Positions 1 to 11,663 of a stretch of DNA of 64,000 nt are shown here, in pieces. Below the pieces are notes generated by a model that ran no database searches, was not told where the DNA came from, and saw nothing but the letters and a program-made list of their open reading frames with translations. Both the position numbers and the translations under genes were made by a program. Each line of letters begins with the position of its first letter. Position 1 is the first letter of the stretch. This stretch comes from Elmis aenea. Its lineage: Eukaryota > Arthropoda > Insecta > Coleoptera > Elmidae. The stretch covers positions 5,522,640 through 5,586,639 of the forward strand of contig OX393581.1 of NCBI GenBank assembly GCA_947652605.1. Direction: 5' to 3'.

Positions 1-2454
1 CTTTAGCAATTACTAGCTCGGAAACGAATTCGATTGATTTTATAATACTTTCAATCAAATTTAAAATATATTTGACAAAAGAATGCTTAAATAAGTTGTA
101 TTAGAAATTAGTTTTAATTGAGGGAGATAAAAAATTGGTTTAAACTAAATAAATGTAATCAAAAATCACTTATCTTTTTTCAAAGAATCTTTTGGTTAAA
201 AGCAAATTTATAAACTCTCGTTTTTTATCAGCTGCAGACTTATTTGAGGAGAGACTGATTTTCAAAATTTCGGATAATAGTAAAAAATAGTTAAAGGCCG
301 TTTTTGAAAAAGGTTAAAGTAAAAATGAATTACGTAGGGTCTCTTAAACAGTTCTAGAAAATATAAAGGTGATTGCAAAAATTTTGTATTTTTGCCAACA
401 AATAATGTGAGGTTATACTCTTAAAACTTTTTTTCAAAATTTTGAGAAGCAAAAAATAAATAGTTTTAGACCGTTTTAGGACAAAATAAAACTAAAAATG
501 TATTGCGTTCTAGAAAATATATAGGTGATTGCAATAGTTTTGTATTATTGCCAACAAATATACTCTAAGAACCTTTTTCAAAATTTCGTATAGCACTTAA
601 AAATAGTCTTAGGCCGTTTAACTATTTCAGTTAAACTTTTTTATTTCCAAACAATTTTTTCACTGCTGTAATAAAAACTTTCAAAAAAGTATATTTTTTT
701 TCATTACGTCACAGTATTAACTTTTATTTTATTTATTGCTTTATTTGCTAGTGTTGTTTCTCTTCCTATTCCCCTCAAAAGTGCTTTTCTGTTGGTCCAT
801 TATAGGTTAAAGGCGTTAGTGAGCGGGCAATAGTAGGCTATAAATCTCGTACAAAGGTCCGTAGAAACAATTACTGCACTACAAATCGAACAAATCCTCT
901 GTAATAACAGGGATATTGGCGCTAACACCAAAGCGGTCCATAGAATAAGCGAAGGGAAACTTTCCGACTTGCTTTTGTGTTAATCCTGGCGGACGCTTCA
1001 TCGCCTATGCAATACGCTCTAGAAGGCTATGCAATGGATATAACACAGTAAATCACGCGAGTGCTATATAAAGCAATTAAACGCTGACAAATTTATTATC
1101 CGTCATTTATAAGAAATGCCTAATAGTTGCCGTTGATGAAATTTGTTTGGAAACTTTGCAGAGATTTCTTGCAGTTAAATTAGGATATTACTTTCAATTC
1201 TGTTACGAAGTAATTAAAACGTTTTCGTGTTACTAATGAAAAGTTTTGCAACTTGATGATGAGTTAACAAAGTTTTGCTGCATCCCTTTAATTTGTAAAG
1301 TAATTGTTGCGTTAAAGTTTGTCTTAAACTAAAATCATAATTGAATCATGCATGATGCGATTTGGTTAAAATATTACAGCTTATTTCTATTGTATTTACC
1401 ATATACGGGGGCACTTTATGAGGTAATCTACTAGGCCATGAAAAAAGATAGGGCTAATTCAATCTATTATTCTTCAACGTAACAGCTACAAACTTGTTCC
1501 AGCCTTTTGCCAGCAACGTGCTTTTAGAAAAAAAATAATCTTTGCATAGACCTGTAAAATTAAACATTTACTTTTTAACCACAACTGTTAACTCGTCGAC
1601 AATATTTCCAAATTAAGCAGTTATAAACATTTTACTTCCCCAGCCTTCATTTTAAACTATTAAAAAAGTGTAAGTAATAAACCTTATATCCATCTACATA
1701 ACATTGTGTGATATTACTACATGATACGTATAGAAAAATGTGTCAGACGCTAAAATTACAATTTCAAAACTATTCCCATACGATTAAACTTGAGGTGTAT
1801 GGTAATGCAACGTTTCCTTGACACACAGTTACATGTTCAAGGAGAAATAATCTAAATAGTATCGCAACTGCTGTATAATCGATCGTCAGTTGGATATCTT
1901 CTAGATATTTTCAACGTGTATTTTATTCCATTATTCGTAGAAAGCTTTAAACAACAATTATAAAAATCAGATACATCACAAACAGTTAAAAATAATCACA
2001 CATAACTCGTTTAAGTTTTAAGGTTAATAGTAGTAAAGCAAAATGTTAATTTTCGCCGTTCTTTTTTCGTTCTTTTTTCGTTCTTTTTCGTTCTTTTTCG
2101 TTCTTGTTTCGTTCTTTTTTCGTTCTTTTTTTTACAACAAAAGTGTCACTTGAACCAAAAAGCAAATGATGATTATTCCAAACATAAATAAAACCAAAAT
2201 GTATCTAGATATTATTAAATAATGGATATACAATATAAATTACTTCATTTAAAATCATTAATATTTGAACGATCTCTTATGAGAATGTTAAAACACTTTC
2301 AAGACTCTCGTTTCTTCGACAGTAATAATTCTAAAGACGCTTGCTTTAATAAGATAATACGACTGCTACTGAGAGAAGAGTCTTAATACTGCTTAAACAT
2401 TTTTACTATAGATTCTTCAGAAAAAAGTTTAATTAAACTTCTTCATATTAAAAA
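1..2454. other. AT-rich non-coding DNA
   Basis: No open frame with recognisable protein features. Positions about 860-1080 are less AT-rich than the rest and look like unique sequence. A TATATAAAG string occurs near 1065, but nothing shows it is a promoter. A CGTTC-type short tandem repeat lies at 2057-2133. Confidence 0.6.
2057..2133. repeat. CGTTCTTTTTT minisatellite
   Basis: About seven imperfect 10-11-bp copies of CGTTC followed by a run of T. The differences are mostly in T-run length, as expected of slippage. Confidence 0.9.
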
Positions 2455-3165
2455 ATCAATATGAAAATAAATACAGAAAAAATTAAAACTATGATCGTTA
2501 CAACAGAGAACAAAGAGCATAACATCACTTTAAATGAGCTTGGAACAGGTAGAAAACTTTAAATATTTAGCAGTGATCATAGAGAAAAATCGAGGAATGA
2601 ACAAGGAAATAAGCGAAAGGACAGGAAATGTGGGAGGACTATTTAACAGTTTAAAAACAACATTTTTTGGAAACCTAAACGAACAAAAGTGGAAGTGGTA
2701 AAAAAGGTAATAACTCCGGCACTTTTATACGGAAGTGAAACGTGGACACTCACAAATAAAAATAGTAGCCGAGTGAATGCAGCAGAAATAAGATTTCTAC
2801 GAAAAATCCAAGGAAAAACCCAAAAAGATAGAATCAGAAACGAAACATATAGAGGACAATTAAAGATAAAATCAGTTGAAACAAAAATACAAGAAAGACA
2901 GCTAGGATGGTTGGGTCACCTTTATAGAATGAAAAAAAAAAGATTGACCAGAAAAGCCTATGAAGCAAGATCACAGGGAAAAACAACAGAGCTAGACCGA
3001 GAAAAACCTGGCAACACGAAGTCAAAAAAGCCGCAACGGACAGAAACATTAAATAAAAAGACATAAAAAAGCTTGTACAAGACAGAAAAACATGGAAAAA
3101 GTCAGCACAACACAACTCCACAGTCCTAAGCCTAACAGAAGAAGGACTCATGACTAAATAGTAAA
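2455..3165 (+). mobile_element. RTE-A non-LTR retrotransposon, 5'-truncated copy
   Basis: C-terminal part of an RTE-like reverse transcriptase polyprotein. The segment holds an N-T-x-K-T-K-x-M thumb motif near 2470, a block ending FNSLKTTFFGN, then TPALLYGSETWTLTNKN, the F-L-R-K-I-Q-G and DRIRNETYR motifs, and RQLGWLGHLYRM, which are the usual C-terminal signatures of RTE-type elements. Frameshifts near 2545, 2670 and 2990 break it. The copy ends after a conserved GGACTCATGACTAAATA with a short TAAA-type tail. A 118-residue frame on the opposite strand is a shadow. Confidence 0.85.
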
Positions 3166-5160
3166 TAAAATATATCAAGAAATGATTCACTCAAATAATT
3201 TAGGAATCTTTATTCAATGTTGTAATGAATGATCTTTGAATCGCCACCTCATAAACAATCAAAACACTAAATTGGTAAAACAAATGAGTCAAGTCATTAA
3301 CTTTATCTGTTAGTGCGATATTTTAGCATCATCCGGCCCTTTATCTCAAGTAATAAATAACTACGGGTCCACGGTGCAAGCTGATAGCAATTTCATTGTC
3401 AATGTAAAACGTCTATTAATAAATTCTATTTTCAAAACGCACTGACGTTTAGAATTTACAGACCTCTTTCCGATCAGTTTAAAACAGCGACTCGAAGCGA
3501 ACCTGAAAAGAAATCAAAACAGGAATTGTCGTAGATTGTTTTGTGGACCGTCAACCGGAAGTGAAGTTTTAAGTTAAAAAAATCATTGCAAACCAAACCG
3601 AATCGACTGGCTTGAAGCGATTTAAGCCGATTCAAGAATACGGTCCAACCGTTTCAAACAAAAGTTGAACCGGTAATAAGTTCATGCCTTTGATTATTTC
3701 TAATTAATACAATTGCTTGTTAAATTTGAACACAGAAGAATTTAAAGTAGTTTTATCAGCGAATATAGGTATTTTGTTATTAAAATTTTGAATAATATAC
3801 AGGATGTCCCAGATTACATCTCCAGCATAATTAGTTATAGTTTAGAATAATATTGTTAACAATAATTTAGCTGCTTATTGAACTTTTGGTATTTTTGATA
3901 ACAATACAGACGATTGATCACAGAGCTAAACAGAATTTTTTTTATGAGTTAAATTTCCGTATTACAATAATTAAATGAAGATATGCGCTGATGATATTGA
4001 ATGCAGGAAACACCTGTTTAAGAATCTTAAAAAAAAACCTTCTCAAGAATTATGCAGGAAGCCTATGAGTGCTTATTGTTTTATTTAGTAGAATATTTGA
4101 TTGTAGCAACTAATATGGTCTCACAGCATTTGGAAGATTTTTTTAATACCTTATAATTTTTCAACCTTTTTGGCCGCCTCATATTTTCTTGTTACGTTAT
4201 TAACACCTATAAATCTCTTGTAAATTTAAGTTTATACGAAACAAATGCGTGCTCATTTCCATTTAACGTTTTTTCGAACCTTTCTCGATGTTTCATGAAC
4301 ATGCCTTCTGTTGCAGATAAAATCTGTAATATTCACTGTAATTCGTGCACGTTAATGTCAAGCAAATATTAATAATGATGGAATTTAGAGTCGGTTCCCC
4401 GGCATTTAATTCATTAAAAGGGCAGATAAAACACGGAGGGATGCGGGCTAATACAATAAGCAAATGCACATTTATCAGGAGGGTGTCTCAAGATTGTAAG
4501 GTGAAACCAGATACCACTGGCTCGAATAAGTCACTCCGTTAGACTGAGCGTCTCCGCAGCCGACGCTGCACCACTTGTTTCGACGACGTGGCGTCATTTC
4601 TCAATGCCTATAAATACCGTACCTACATATTACACCACAACAACTTGTAATTGTGTCACCTTTGTTGCCTTAAGTATGGTAAACAAAGCGTGATTGTCTG
4701 TAGCTAACGAGACGGTGTCTTGCGCGGGATGATTTGTCTACCCGCGACGATTATTTTTAACATTGGACCACTTCCCATTAGCGAAAATACATATTCGAAT
4801 CAAAATAAGTAAAAATAGGTGTCGGATGATTTTATTATTTTATTTTTGCGGCACTAAACAACTGCAGAAAGCACAGCGTTAGCAAATAGAACGCCTAACA
4901 GGACTTGACGATTTCGTTTTGTTGTTTCTTAATCGAGTGCGAAGGCTTTAAACTTTTTTTAAAGCTAAATTAGTTAGTTTCAAACTTCATAAGCTCTAGT
5001 TAAGTCAAATAGCAACAAAAACTTTCCCTTTAAAAATTTAAAAAGCCCAACGATTACATTATTTCAGAAAATCGGAAATTTTTAACTAAAGCTCTTATCT
5101 CCAGACTTCATACACACATTTAAAGAGTTAACGATTATTCACCATTATTTCGTTTAAACT
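3166..5160. other. Non-coding DNA with one GC-richer island
   Basis: There is no credible gene. Near 3797 a TACAGGATGTCC string resembles a solitary mariner-type terminus. Positions 4380-4760 are clearly less AT-rich, with many CpG and a CTATAAATACC string at about 4608, and could be unique regulatory DNA. The 65-residue frame at 4345 has no recognisable feature. Confidence 0.5.
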
Positions 5161-5420
5161 CTTCTTCTTCTTCTTTTTCTTCTTAATCGGTTCCTCTTTT
5201 ACCTTTCGGTGTCGAGGCAATGCTTTTCTATTTCTGTGTTATGTTTCTCCACTCCTGCTTATCGTTAGCTAATTGTGGCACATCTCTCCAGCTGACTCAT
5301 TTTTCTTCTAGTCTCTGCCTCGCTTCTTTTTCTCATTTAATTCTTAGTCGTCCTCTATTTTTTTTCTCTCCATTTTAATTTTCCATCCTATTTTCGCATA
5401 TCTACTTCGTTTTTAATCCT
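5161..5420 (-). mobile_element. RTE-like element (family D) 3' fragment
   Basis: Read on the minus strand, broken frames give RDVPQLANDKQEWRNI, followed by PRHRKV and a lysine/glutamate-rich end. The same string order (RDVLQLANDRQSWRNI, PRHRKV) is found on the plus strand at 54785-54930, so the two are copies of one family. The 3' side runs into a GAA-rich microsatellite at 5160-5185. It is several times frameshifted and non-functional. Confidence 0.65.
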
Positions 5421-6039
5421 ATTTTTGCGTACTTGCTTTCTGGCATGCGTAGTAGATATTCCAGTCACCTTTAACTGGTTTGTCTCCCTTTTCTTTATGC
5501 CGTTCATCATGTTTTCAATTCATGTTTTCACGAAAGAATGTTTTTGTAACACAGTAAAAAAAGCTGTATTCATTAAAAAACATATTCCGTATAAATTTAA
5601 ACTTTTGAAAGTCAATCTACAGTTTTAAAAGTCAGTAAATGTGTTAGTTTCAGACTTATTTGTTGTAAAAAGTTTTTTTATAAACTACCATGTCGCGTAG
5701 TTTATAGGTCACTTTACAGAAACAGTAAAAATTTGTTCTAGATTTTTCCACGTTTGCGTGAAAATGGCATAATTTTATTAGCTTCATTAAATTTGGAAAG
5801 TTTCTTCTCTAGCATTATGTTCAACAATATGCTTTTTTTACGACTTTTTTAGTCCATTCGTGCTTTTCATGTAACAAATTAAGGAGATATAACACACGCA
5901 GCAACCAAAGCTGTTTTCGCAGTAGCTAAGAAATGTTGCCCACCAAAACAGTTGCGTAGCGTAGGGAGGGTAAATTAATTATTTTATATTTTTTGTCTTA
6001 TCCATATATTTTTATTCCGAGTTCTTTATCCATCGACGT
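5421..6039. other. Non-coding DNA
   Basis: AT-rich sequence, and I see no gene or repeat family in it. The 67-residue frame at 5425 continues the element remnant only by chance. Confidence 0.5.
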
Positions 6040-6235
6040 TTTTTGATTCTTCATAGCCGTCATTTTATCTTTAACATCTTCTTCTTAAGGTTCTCTTGCA
6101 TCCATAGCATTTTGTCTCCGTGTTGGAATAAGTCTTCCTCTTTCATTTTTATATGGTGGTGTCCAATTGTATATCTTCTTTGGCCATCTTTCTTCTGGCA
6201 TCCTCTGCATATACCCAGAATATTAATAATTATTA
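6040..6235 (-). mobile_element. RTE-like element (family E) 3' part, left of a nested insertion
   Basis: On the minus strand the frames read RMPEERWPKKIYNWTPP and then N-E-R-G-R-L, resembling the (R)M-x-x-x-R-x-P-K-x-x-x-x-W-x-P-P-x-x-x-x-R-G-R tail of RTE-type proteins. It lies directly against an RNase H-bearing element at 6236-6830. The probable continuation of the same RTE copy is on the other side, at 6836-6960. Confidence 0.55.
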
Positions 6236-6830
6236 TTATTATTATGCTGTACTGCGACCTATTGGTCTATTGTACCCTCTGGTGATAGCCCCTTAAAGTA
6301 GTCCTGTGTTTTTAGAAACTCCAGGACTTTCTTCCAAGGTGTTTTTTATAACTCTTCTTGGTTGGATTTTTCCATGCCCAGAAATCTACGCCGATAGTGT
6401 GTGAATCCTTCACACTGGCATGTTATGCGAAGAGAAGTTTCTTCTTCTTCACCACATCCTCTGCATTGTCGGTCTCTGAGAGCCCTATTATGTAGGTGTT
6501 TGTTTAGCCTACAGTGTGACGAGTCCTGTGGCTGCTATGATGTCTGCTCTGCTCATCCTGAGCATTTCTTCTGCCTTTGACAAGATAGCCTTAGAATGGG
6601 CTTGTCCTGCAGCTTTTCCTATGAGCATTATGCCCTTGTATTAATGTCATTAAGACACCGCTTGGCTGCTCCATAAGATGTACCAACTGCGGGTTCTGGT
6701 CCGAAAAAAGGTGTCTCGCTGCCAATTTTGGTAAAGCGGTCTGCCCTCTCGTTCCCTGGTATATTGGTGTGCCCTGGGCACCATACCAGTTTAAGATTAT
6801 TCTTCCTAGCACGTTAACGCCGATAATACA
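6236..6830 (-). mobile_element. RNase H-bearing non-LTR retrotransposon, 3' end copy 1
   Basis: Shares long blocks with the copy at 14009-14820. These include the terminal segment next to GGTCGCAGTACA, a degenerate cysteine-rich C-terminus (C-R-G-C-G-E-E-E-E near 6450), and the end of the RNase H domain around 6690-6800, where NWYGAQGTPIYQGTR corresponds to VWCPGRTNIPGNE of the other copy. The 3' side carries an (AAT)n tail at about 6224-6245, typical of target-primed insertion. It is frameshifted throughout. Confidence 0.75.
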
Positions 6831-6835
6831 TCTCT

Positions 6836-6960
6836 TCTGTACTCATATTCTGTTGATAATTTCTTTATTGGATATATGATCCACCCGGGAGACCCCAAAG
6901 CTTCCTCCAAGAATTTCCAATTGCATTGACATTACCTTCTTTTCATTCTTCTGTGTCATC
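6836..6960 (-). mobile_element. RTE-like element (family E), right part
   Basis: The minus strand reads MQLEILGGSFGVSRVDHIS followed by NKEIINRI. This resembles the block L-R-x-x-x-G-V-(S/T)-R-x-D-x-I-R-N-E-x-I found before the final RTE tail motif. With 6040-6235 it probably forms a single older insertion split by the RNase H element. Confidence 0.45.
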
Positions 6961-7998
6961 TCCAAGGTTTGTGACCTGTGGGTAGCTATATTTTCAATTA
7001 AAATGTTAATTTTGCCTTTTTGCTAGTTGGTCACTCCATAGTAATGAGTGTATAGATCTAACAGCTCATTTTATTAGTAATGTTAAAGCAAGGTGAAGGT
7101 ATTTGAATCCCTCCTATATTCCAACCTTTCCGTTTTTCAATTTATATGGAGCCCCTGGGCTCCATATGCCCTTGCTACGTCCCTGTACAGAATTTATATT
7201 GAAATATCTTTTTTTTTTCTTCTTGAATAATGAATAGTGCACGATATGTATTACTGTATTGAAAAAAAAGAGAATGTATCGATCGCCTTTTCAACACGCA
7301 AGTTTAACTAGAATTGTCAATGACCTAAAGTTCATTAGTCCAACTAATTCGTCCTTGAGATCTTTTTTTAATAACTCTACCCTTGATTTATTAAAAGCCA
7401 GAATATCGTGTTCGTGTGTGTTATTTATTTCGTATGAAGTAAGTTCACTCCACCCGCTAAAAGTTATTACAGAAGTAAATTATATACGAGAGGTAATCGA
7501 TTGATATAATTTGCTCGGAAATTGTAAAACAACACGTAATAAACACCACTTCTAACATATAATTGTAGATTGAAAGTACTTTCATAACTTACATTGGCGA
7601 AGTAAAAGGAAAAGTGCTTATAACGTGCACGATTACAGCTAAACAATTTCCCGATCAAAATTCTTCGGGTTTAAAAAGTTGCTGTTTTTCAGTAGCTTTT
7701 TTTCCTCTCTGAATTTGTACCATCACGCAACAAGACAATATGTAACGAAATAAATTGATCTGGCTATGTATTTAATTAACGTAAACCGAAGTTCGGCAAC
7801 CTTTTCGATGCCAAACGCTATATTTTATCGGAAAAAGGTCGTTGAAGTCGTACAATAAAACATATTCGTTATGTCAAATCCGCTCTTAGGGATTTGCTAA
7901 TTTTTGTTTAGTTGTTAACACTGTACCTGACTGCAAACTAGACCAAAAGCCACCCTGAAATTCGCATTTTTCTTTACCTTTACCCAACCCAAGCATAT
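6961..7998. other. Non-coding DNA with a short perfect hairpin
   Basis: No gene is recognised. An 11-bp perfect inverted repeat (ATATGGAGCCC and GGGCTCCATAT with a 2-base loop) lies at 7144-7167, just before CTACGTCCCTG, which may be a transposon terminus. The small frames at 7259 and 7467 show no features. Confidence 0.5.
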
Positions 7999-8161
7999 AC
8001 AGTGTGTCCAAAAGGTATGGAATATGCTATATATCTCAGTAAATATCCACTTTAGGGAAAAATGTTTTGGTATCTTCGTGAAGAAAGTTTAAACAGTGTC
8101 CAAAAGGTATGGAATATGCTATACATATATCAGTAAATATCGACTTTAGGGAAAAATGTTT
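7999..8161. repeat. Direct duplication of a 70-bp transposon-end-like segment
   Basis: Two copies, 7999-8068 and 8092-8161, differ by a few bases and small indels, with a 23-bp spacer. Each begins ACAGTG(TG)TCCAAAAGGTATG, which resembles termini of Tc1/mariner elements. The first is preceded by TATA. Confidence 0.8.
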
Positions 8162-10308
8162 TGAATAAAAGTTGCTAGGTACTTAGTTGGTACCTTGCTT
8201 CATTACTGATTTTTTTCGTTTGCAATGCTTCTTGACTTCATCGTACTTCTACGGTGAAGGCGTCAAACTGTTTGAGTGGAACTTTTTTTTCGACCACCTC
8301 TGTAAATAACTAGGAGTATTAGATACTGTACAACCTGCATGCATGGCAAAAAACTCCTTGCGCACGGTAAGCAAGAAGTACGGTTTTCTAGAAATTATCA
8401 AAGTAGACTCCCGTCAAAATTGAAAATTAACAACGCACGTACAAGTGTATTTACTATTAGTATGTATTATGTAGTCGTAGAAAAAGTATAGTACAAAACT
8501 CGTTCTCCGTGCGCAACTGTTCCACTCGTGCATAATATGCTTCTTACAATTCTTTTTATGTAGTATACTATTATTATGTATGCATTTTCATAAAATTTCA
8601 ACGTCAATATAGCGTGATTGCAACCCAGAACTCATTTGCCCTTTTAAATTGAAATAAAAGAAATAGATAACGCGCTAGGAAACTCATAAATCAATCAGAA
8701 ACTTCTTCTGATTAAATGTTTAACTTTAGCCTATGTAAATGACCCTTAATTTACATGGCGTTTTTGTGAATGTTTTGTCTTATCTTCTCATTTATCATCG
8801 TATCGTGCGTCCATCCCCTATTTTTAGTCTTACTAGAAACAAAACAACCTTAATTATGCAGCTTAGGTGTATACCGCCATTATTAATTATTTACAAAAAG
8901 TCGAAAAACCGATTTGTATCAAAAACTCATTACAACGACGGAAATTGGTTGTTGGTTGTATCTGGTCACAAAATGACTAGCAAAAGTGGCTTTCCTTGTG
9001 GCATAATACATTTTATAAGCGCTTTGATTTATTGCGGTCGTGTGTTAAAAGTAAGAAGTAGTAAAAATTTGCATTTGATGGAAAAATTTGGTTTGACAAC
9101 TTCGGTTGTATCAATAATGATGTTGTCTACGAAGTTCAGGACTTGCTTGATTAATTTTTCACAGTCGAGTCGTTACGTAGCTGTTAAAAAAATTTGATTA
9201 ATTGTCTCTTAACACGAACGGTGAAAAACTTAATTTTTTTAAAAGTCCCATTGGTATAAACACCACCCTTCAAGCTAAATGACAGACACTGAATGCTTTA
9301 GCAATGGAATAAACAAAAAATCTAGTTATTATGTATGAAACAATTTTTTTACAACACAAAAACAATTTTAGCTTCAGTTTTTTTTTTCGTTGGTTTGTGC
9401 TCAGTAAATATATAGGATTTTTCTTTATATTTCCTTACTATTGGAATGTTCGTAGCTTTAAGAACTACAAAATTGATTGAAGGAAATTTGAAGCTGATTA
9501 AAATTATTTCTTAAGATTTAAAATAAATTATTAGAAATCAAAGCATTTTTCATCGCCTAAAAGTCTCTCAACGAGAAATTAAGATCGTTCGATTTCTAGC
9601 TTAAAAAAGGAACCATCTTAGTAGAATTATTCCTGAAAACAAGAGGTATTAATTGACATAAAACGACAGATTTTCTGTTCAATTTTGGAAAATTGTTTGG
9701 TATATTAAATCAACTCTGCCACTCTTATAGTTTCCAAGGTCCAAACGAAAACGAAAAATTATAATGGGACACTTTAAATACATGCACTAATGTGTGGTAA
9801 CTACTAAAGAATTGTTTTTCTCTTCACCTTTCATACTTCTATTTTAAAATTTTAACTGTTCTAGTTTTACTGCTTAGACATGCAAATATAAGTTATGGAC
9901 ATACAGCAAACAAACTTAATGAAAAGTAACACTATTACATTTATTTTTTATGAGACTTAATAATGACTTCGCCAATCGATTCTCCCAGACACTTTAATAA
10001 ATAAAAAGACATGTTTAGGGTAAACTTGAAAAGCCATACGAGGAAATGTTTTTTCTAGAAGTCTGGTAAGTCAATAATACTTACCTATAATGCGCAATGA
10101 TTTTCTAGTTGTTCGTGAAACAATAACATTTTATTAATTCTTAGTGCTAGAAAAAAATTCTAGTAGTTGAAAAACCATGTAGGTACTACTCTTTTGGAGC
10201 AGATTTTTTTGCTTTTATTTTGATGAGCTTACAATTTTTTAAATCTCTGTGCTAAAAACACCTTAATATTCATACTTTTAAGTCACTTTCTGGAAGGATA
10301 TTTATTAT
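8162..10308. other. Non-coding DNA
   Basis: AT-rich sequence. A 152-codon open frame at 8739-9197 has no recognisable domain or codon pattern and is treated as chance. No repeats of note. Confidence 0.5.
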
Positions 10309-10848
10309 TTATTTATTTAGTCATGAGTCCTTCTACTGTTAGGTGTAGGACTGTTGAGTTGTGTTGTGCTTACTTTTTTTCATTTTTTTCTGTCTTGTGC
10401 TAGCTTTTTTATGTCTTTTCATTTGATGTTTCTATCCGTTGCTGCTTTTTTTTATTTCGTCTTGCCAGGTTTTTTACCTCTTTTGTTTTTTCCCTGTGAT
10501 CTCCTCATGGGCTTTTCCAATAAACCTTTCTTCTTTAATCCTATAAATGTGACCCAACCATCCCAGCTGTCTTTCTTGTATTTTTGTTTCGACTGATTGT
10601 ATCTTTAATTGTTCTCTATATGATTCGTTTCTGATTCTATTATTTTTGTTTTTCTTCGGATTTTTCTTAAAAATCTCATTTCTGCTGCATTCACTCGGCT
10701 ACTATTTTTATTTGTTAGTGTCCACGTTTCACTTCCGTATAAAAGTGCAGGAGTTATTTTTTTTTTTGACCACTTCCACTTTTCTTCGTTTTGGGATATC
10801 TCTATTTTCAAAAAATGTTCTTGTTAAACTGTTAAATATTTATAATAG
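10309..10848 (-). mobile_element. RTE-A copy, 3' part
   Basis: The minus strand encodes TPALLYGSETWTLTNKN, V-N-A-A-E-M-R-F-L-R-K-I and the downstream GWLGH motif in broken frames. It ends at the conserved GGACTCATGACTAAATA with a (TAAA)n tail at about 10309-10320. The 5' truncation lies just after the FNSL-equivalent segment near 10848. Stops and frameshifts leave no functional protein. Confidence 0.85.
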
Positions 10849-11663
10849 TCTTAAAACTCCGGCTCAATAATAGATTATATTAATCTGTTTTGTGTCTCAT
10901 GGTCTCAATAATCGAAAATAACAGTAATTAAGCCACTACTTAAATAAAATTGCTTCCATTTTACTTTACAACACAGAAGAAGAAAGATGTAATATTAAAT
11001 TTTCATAATATACTCGAACATAATCATGAATTCAATATGTAATAAACTAGTAATCACTATCTGTAAATAAGTATCTTATGTATTCGTCTTGATATTACAT
11101 ACAATAAAATTTTGAATATTTAAAACAATTATTACATTTAATTTTATTCCTATTACAAAAGCTTAAGAGAACAGTTTTGTAGAAATTTTTGATTTGCAAA
11201 AGTGTGAATTTGATTTGCAAACGGGTAAATTAATTTGCAAGTGTCGAATTGATTCGCCAAAAGTTGAATTTGGAGTGGAAAACCTCTGTCTCGAAACTAA
11301 GAACACCTTTTTCATAACAACCAATTTTTCTGTTTTACATAAAATGTGCACAACAACATTACAGACATACAGCTTTTGTCGCTACCGTTGTCAAGATTGG
11401 TATGAATTTCAAATAACAAACTACGCATTGCTTTTACGAGTAGCTGTTCAAACGTTAGGTGCTGATATGCAGTTAATCAGTTCTGTAACAGTTTGATCCG
11501 CGAATAGCCAAACCAAATCAGGAGTCACACAAGCAACTAAATTGTTTGGTTTTGACATTGATTTCTACGTGTTAGTTACACTTTTTGTTTAGAATAAAAT
11601 GCTCTACCCAATATCATATTTATTAATTTTTAGTGCTAGTAGTTGGAAAACCATGTAAGTAAG
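10849..11663. other. Non-coding DNA with a short degenerate tandem repeat
   Basis: Between 11189 and 11276 a 21-24-bp unit (GATTTGCAAAAGTGTGAATT-like) recurs about four times with decay. The 100-codon frame at 11194 runs across it and is not credible as a gene. Confidence 0.5.

Noticed and set aside
8739..9197. 152-codon open frame on the plus strand
   Set aside because: Longest frame in its region, but it has no recognisable domain, no splice context and AT-driven composition.
11194..11496. 100-codon open frame
   Set aside because: Runs through a decayed tandem repeat; no family resemblance.
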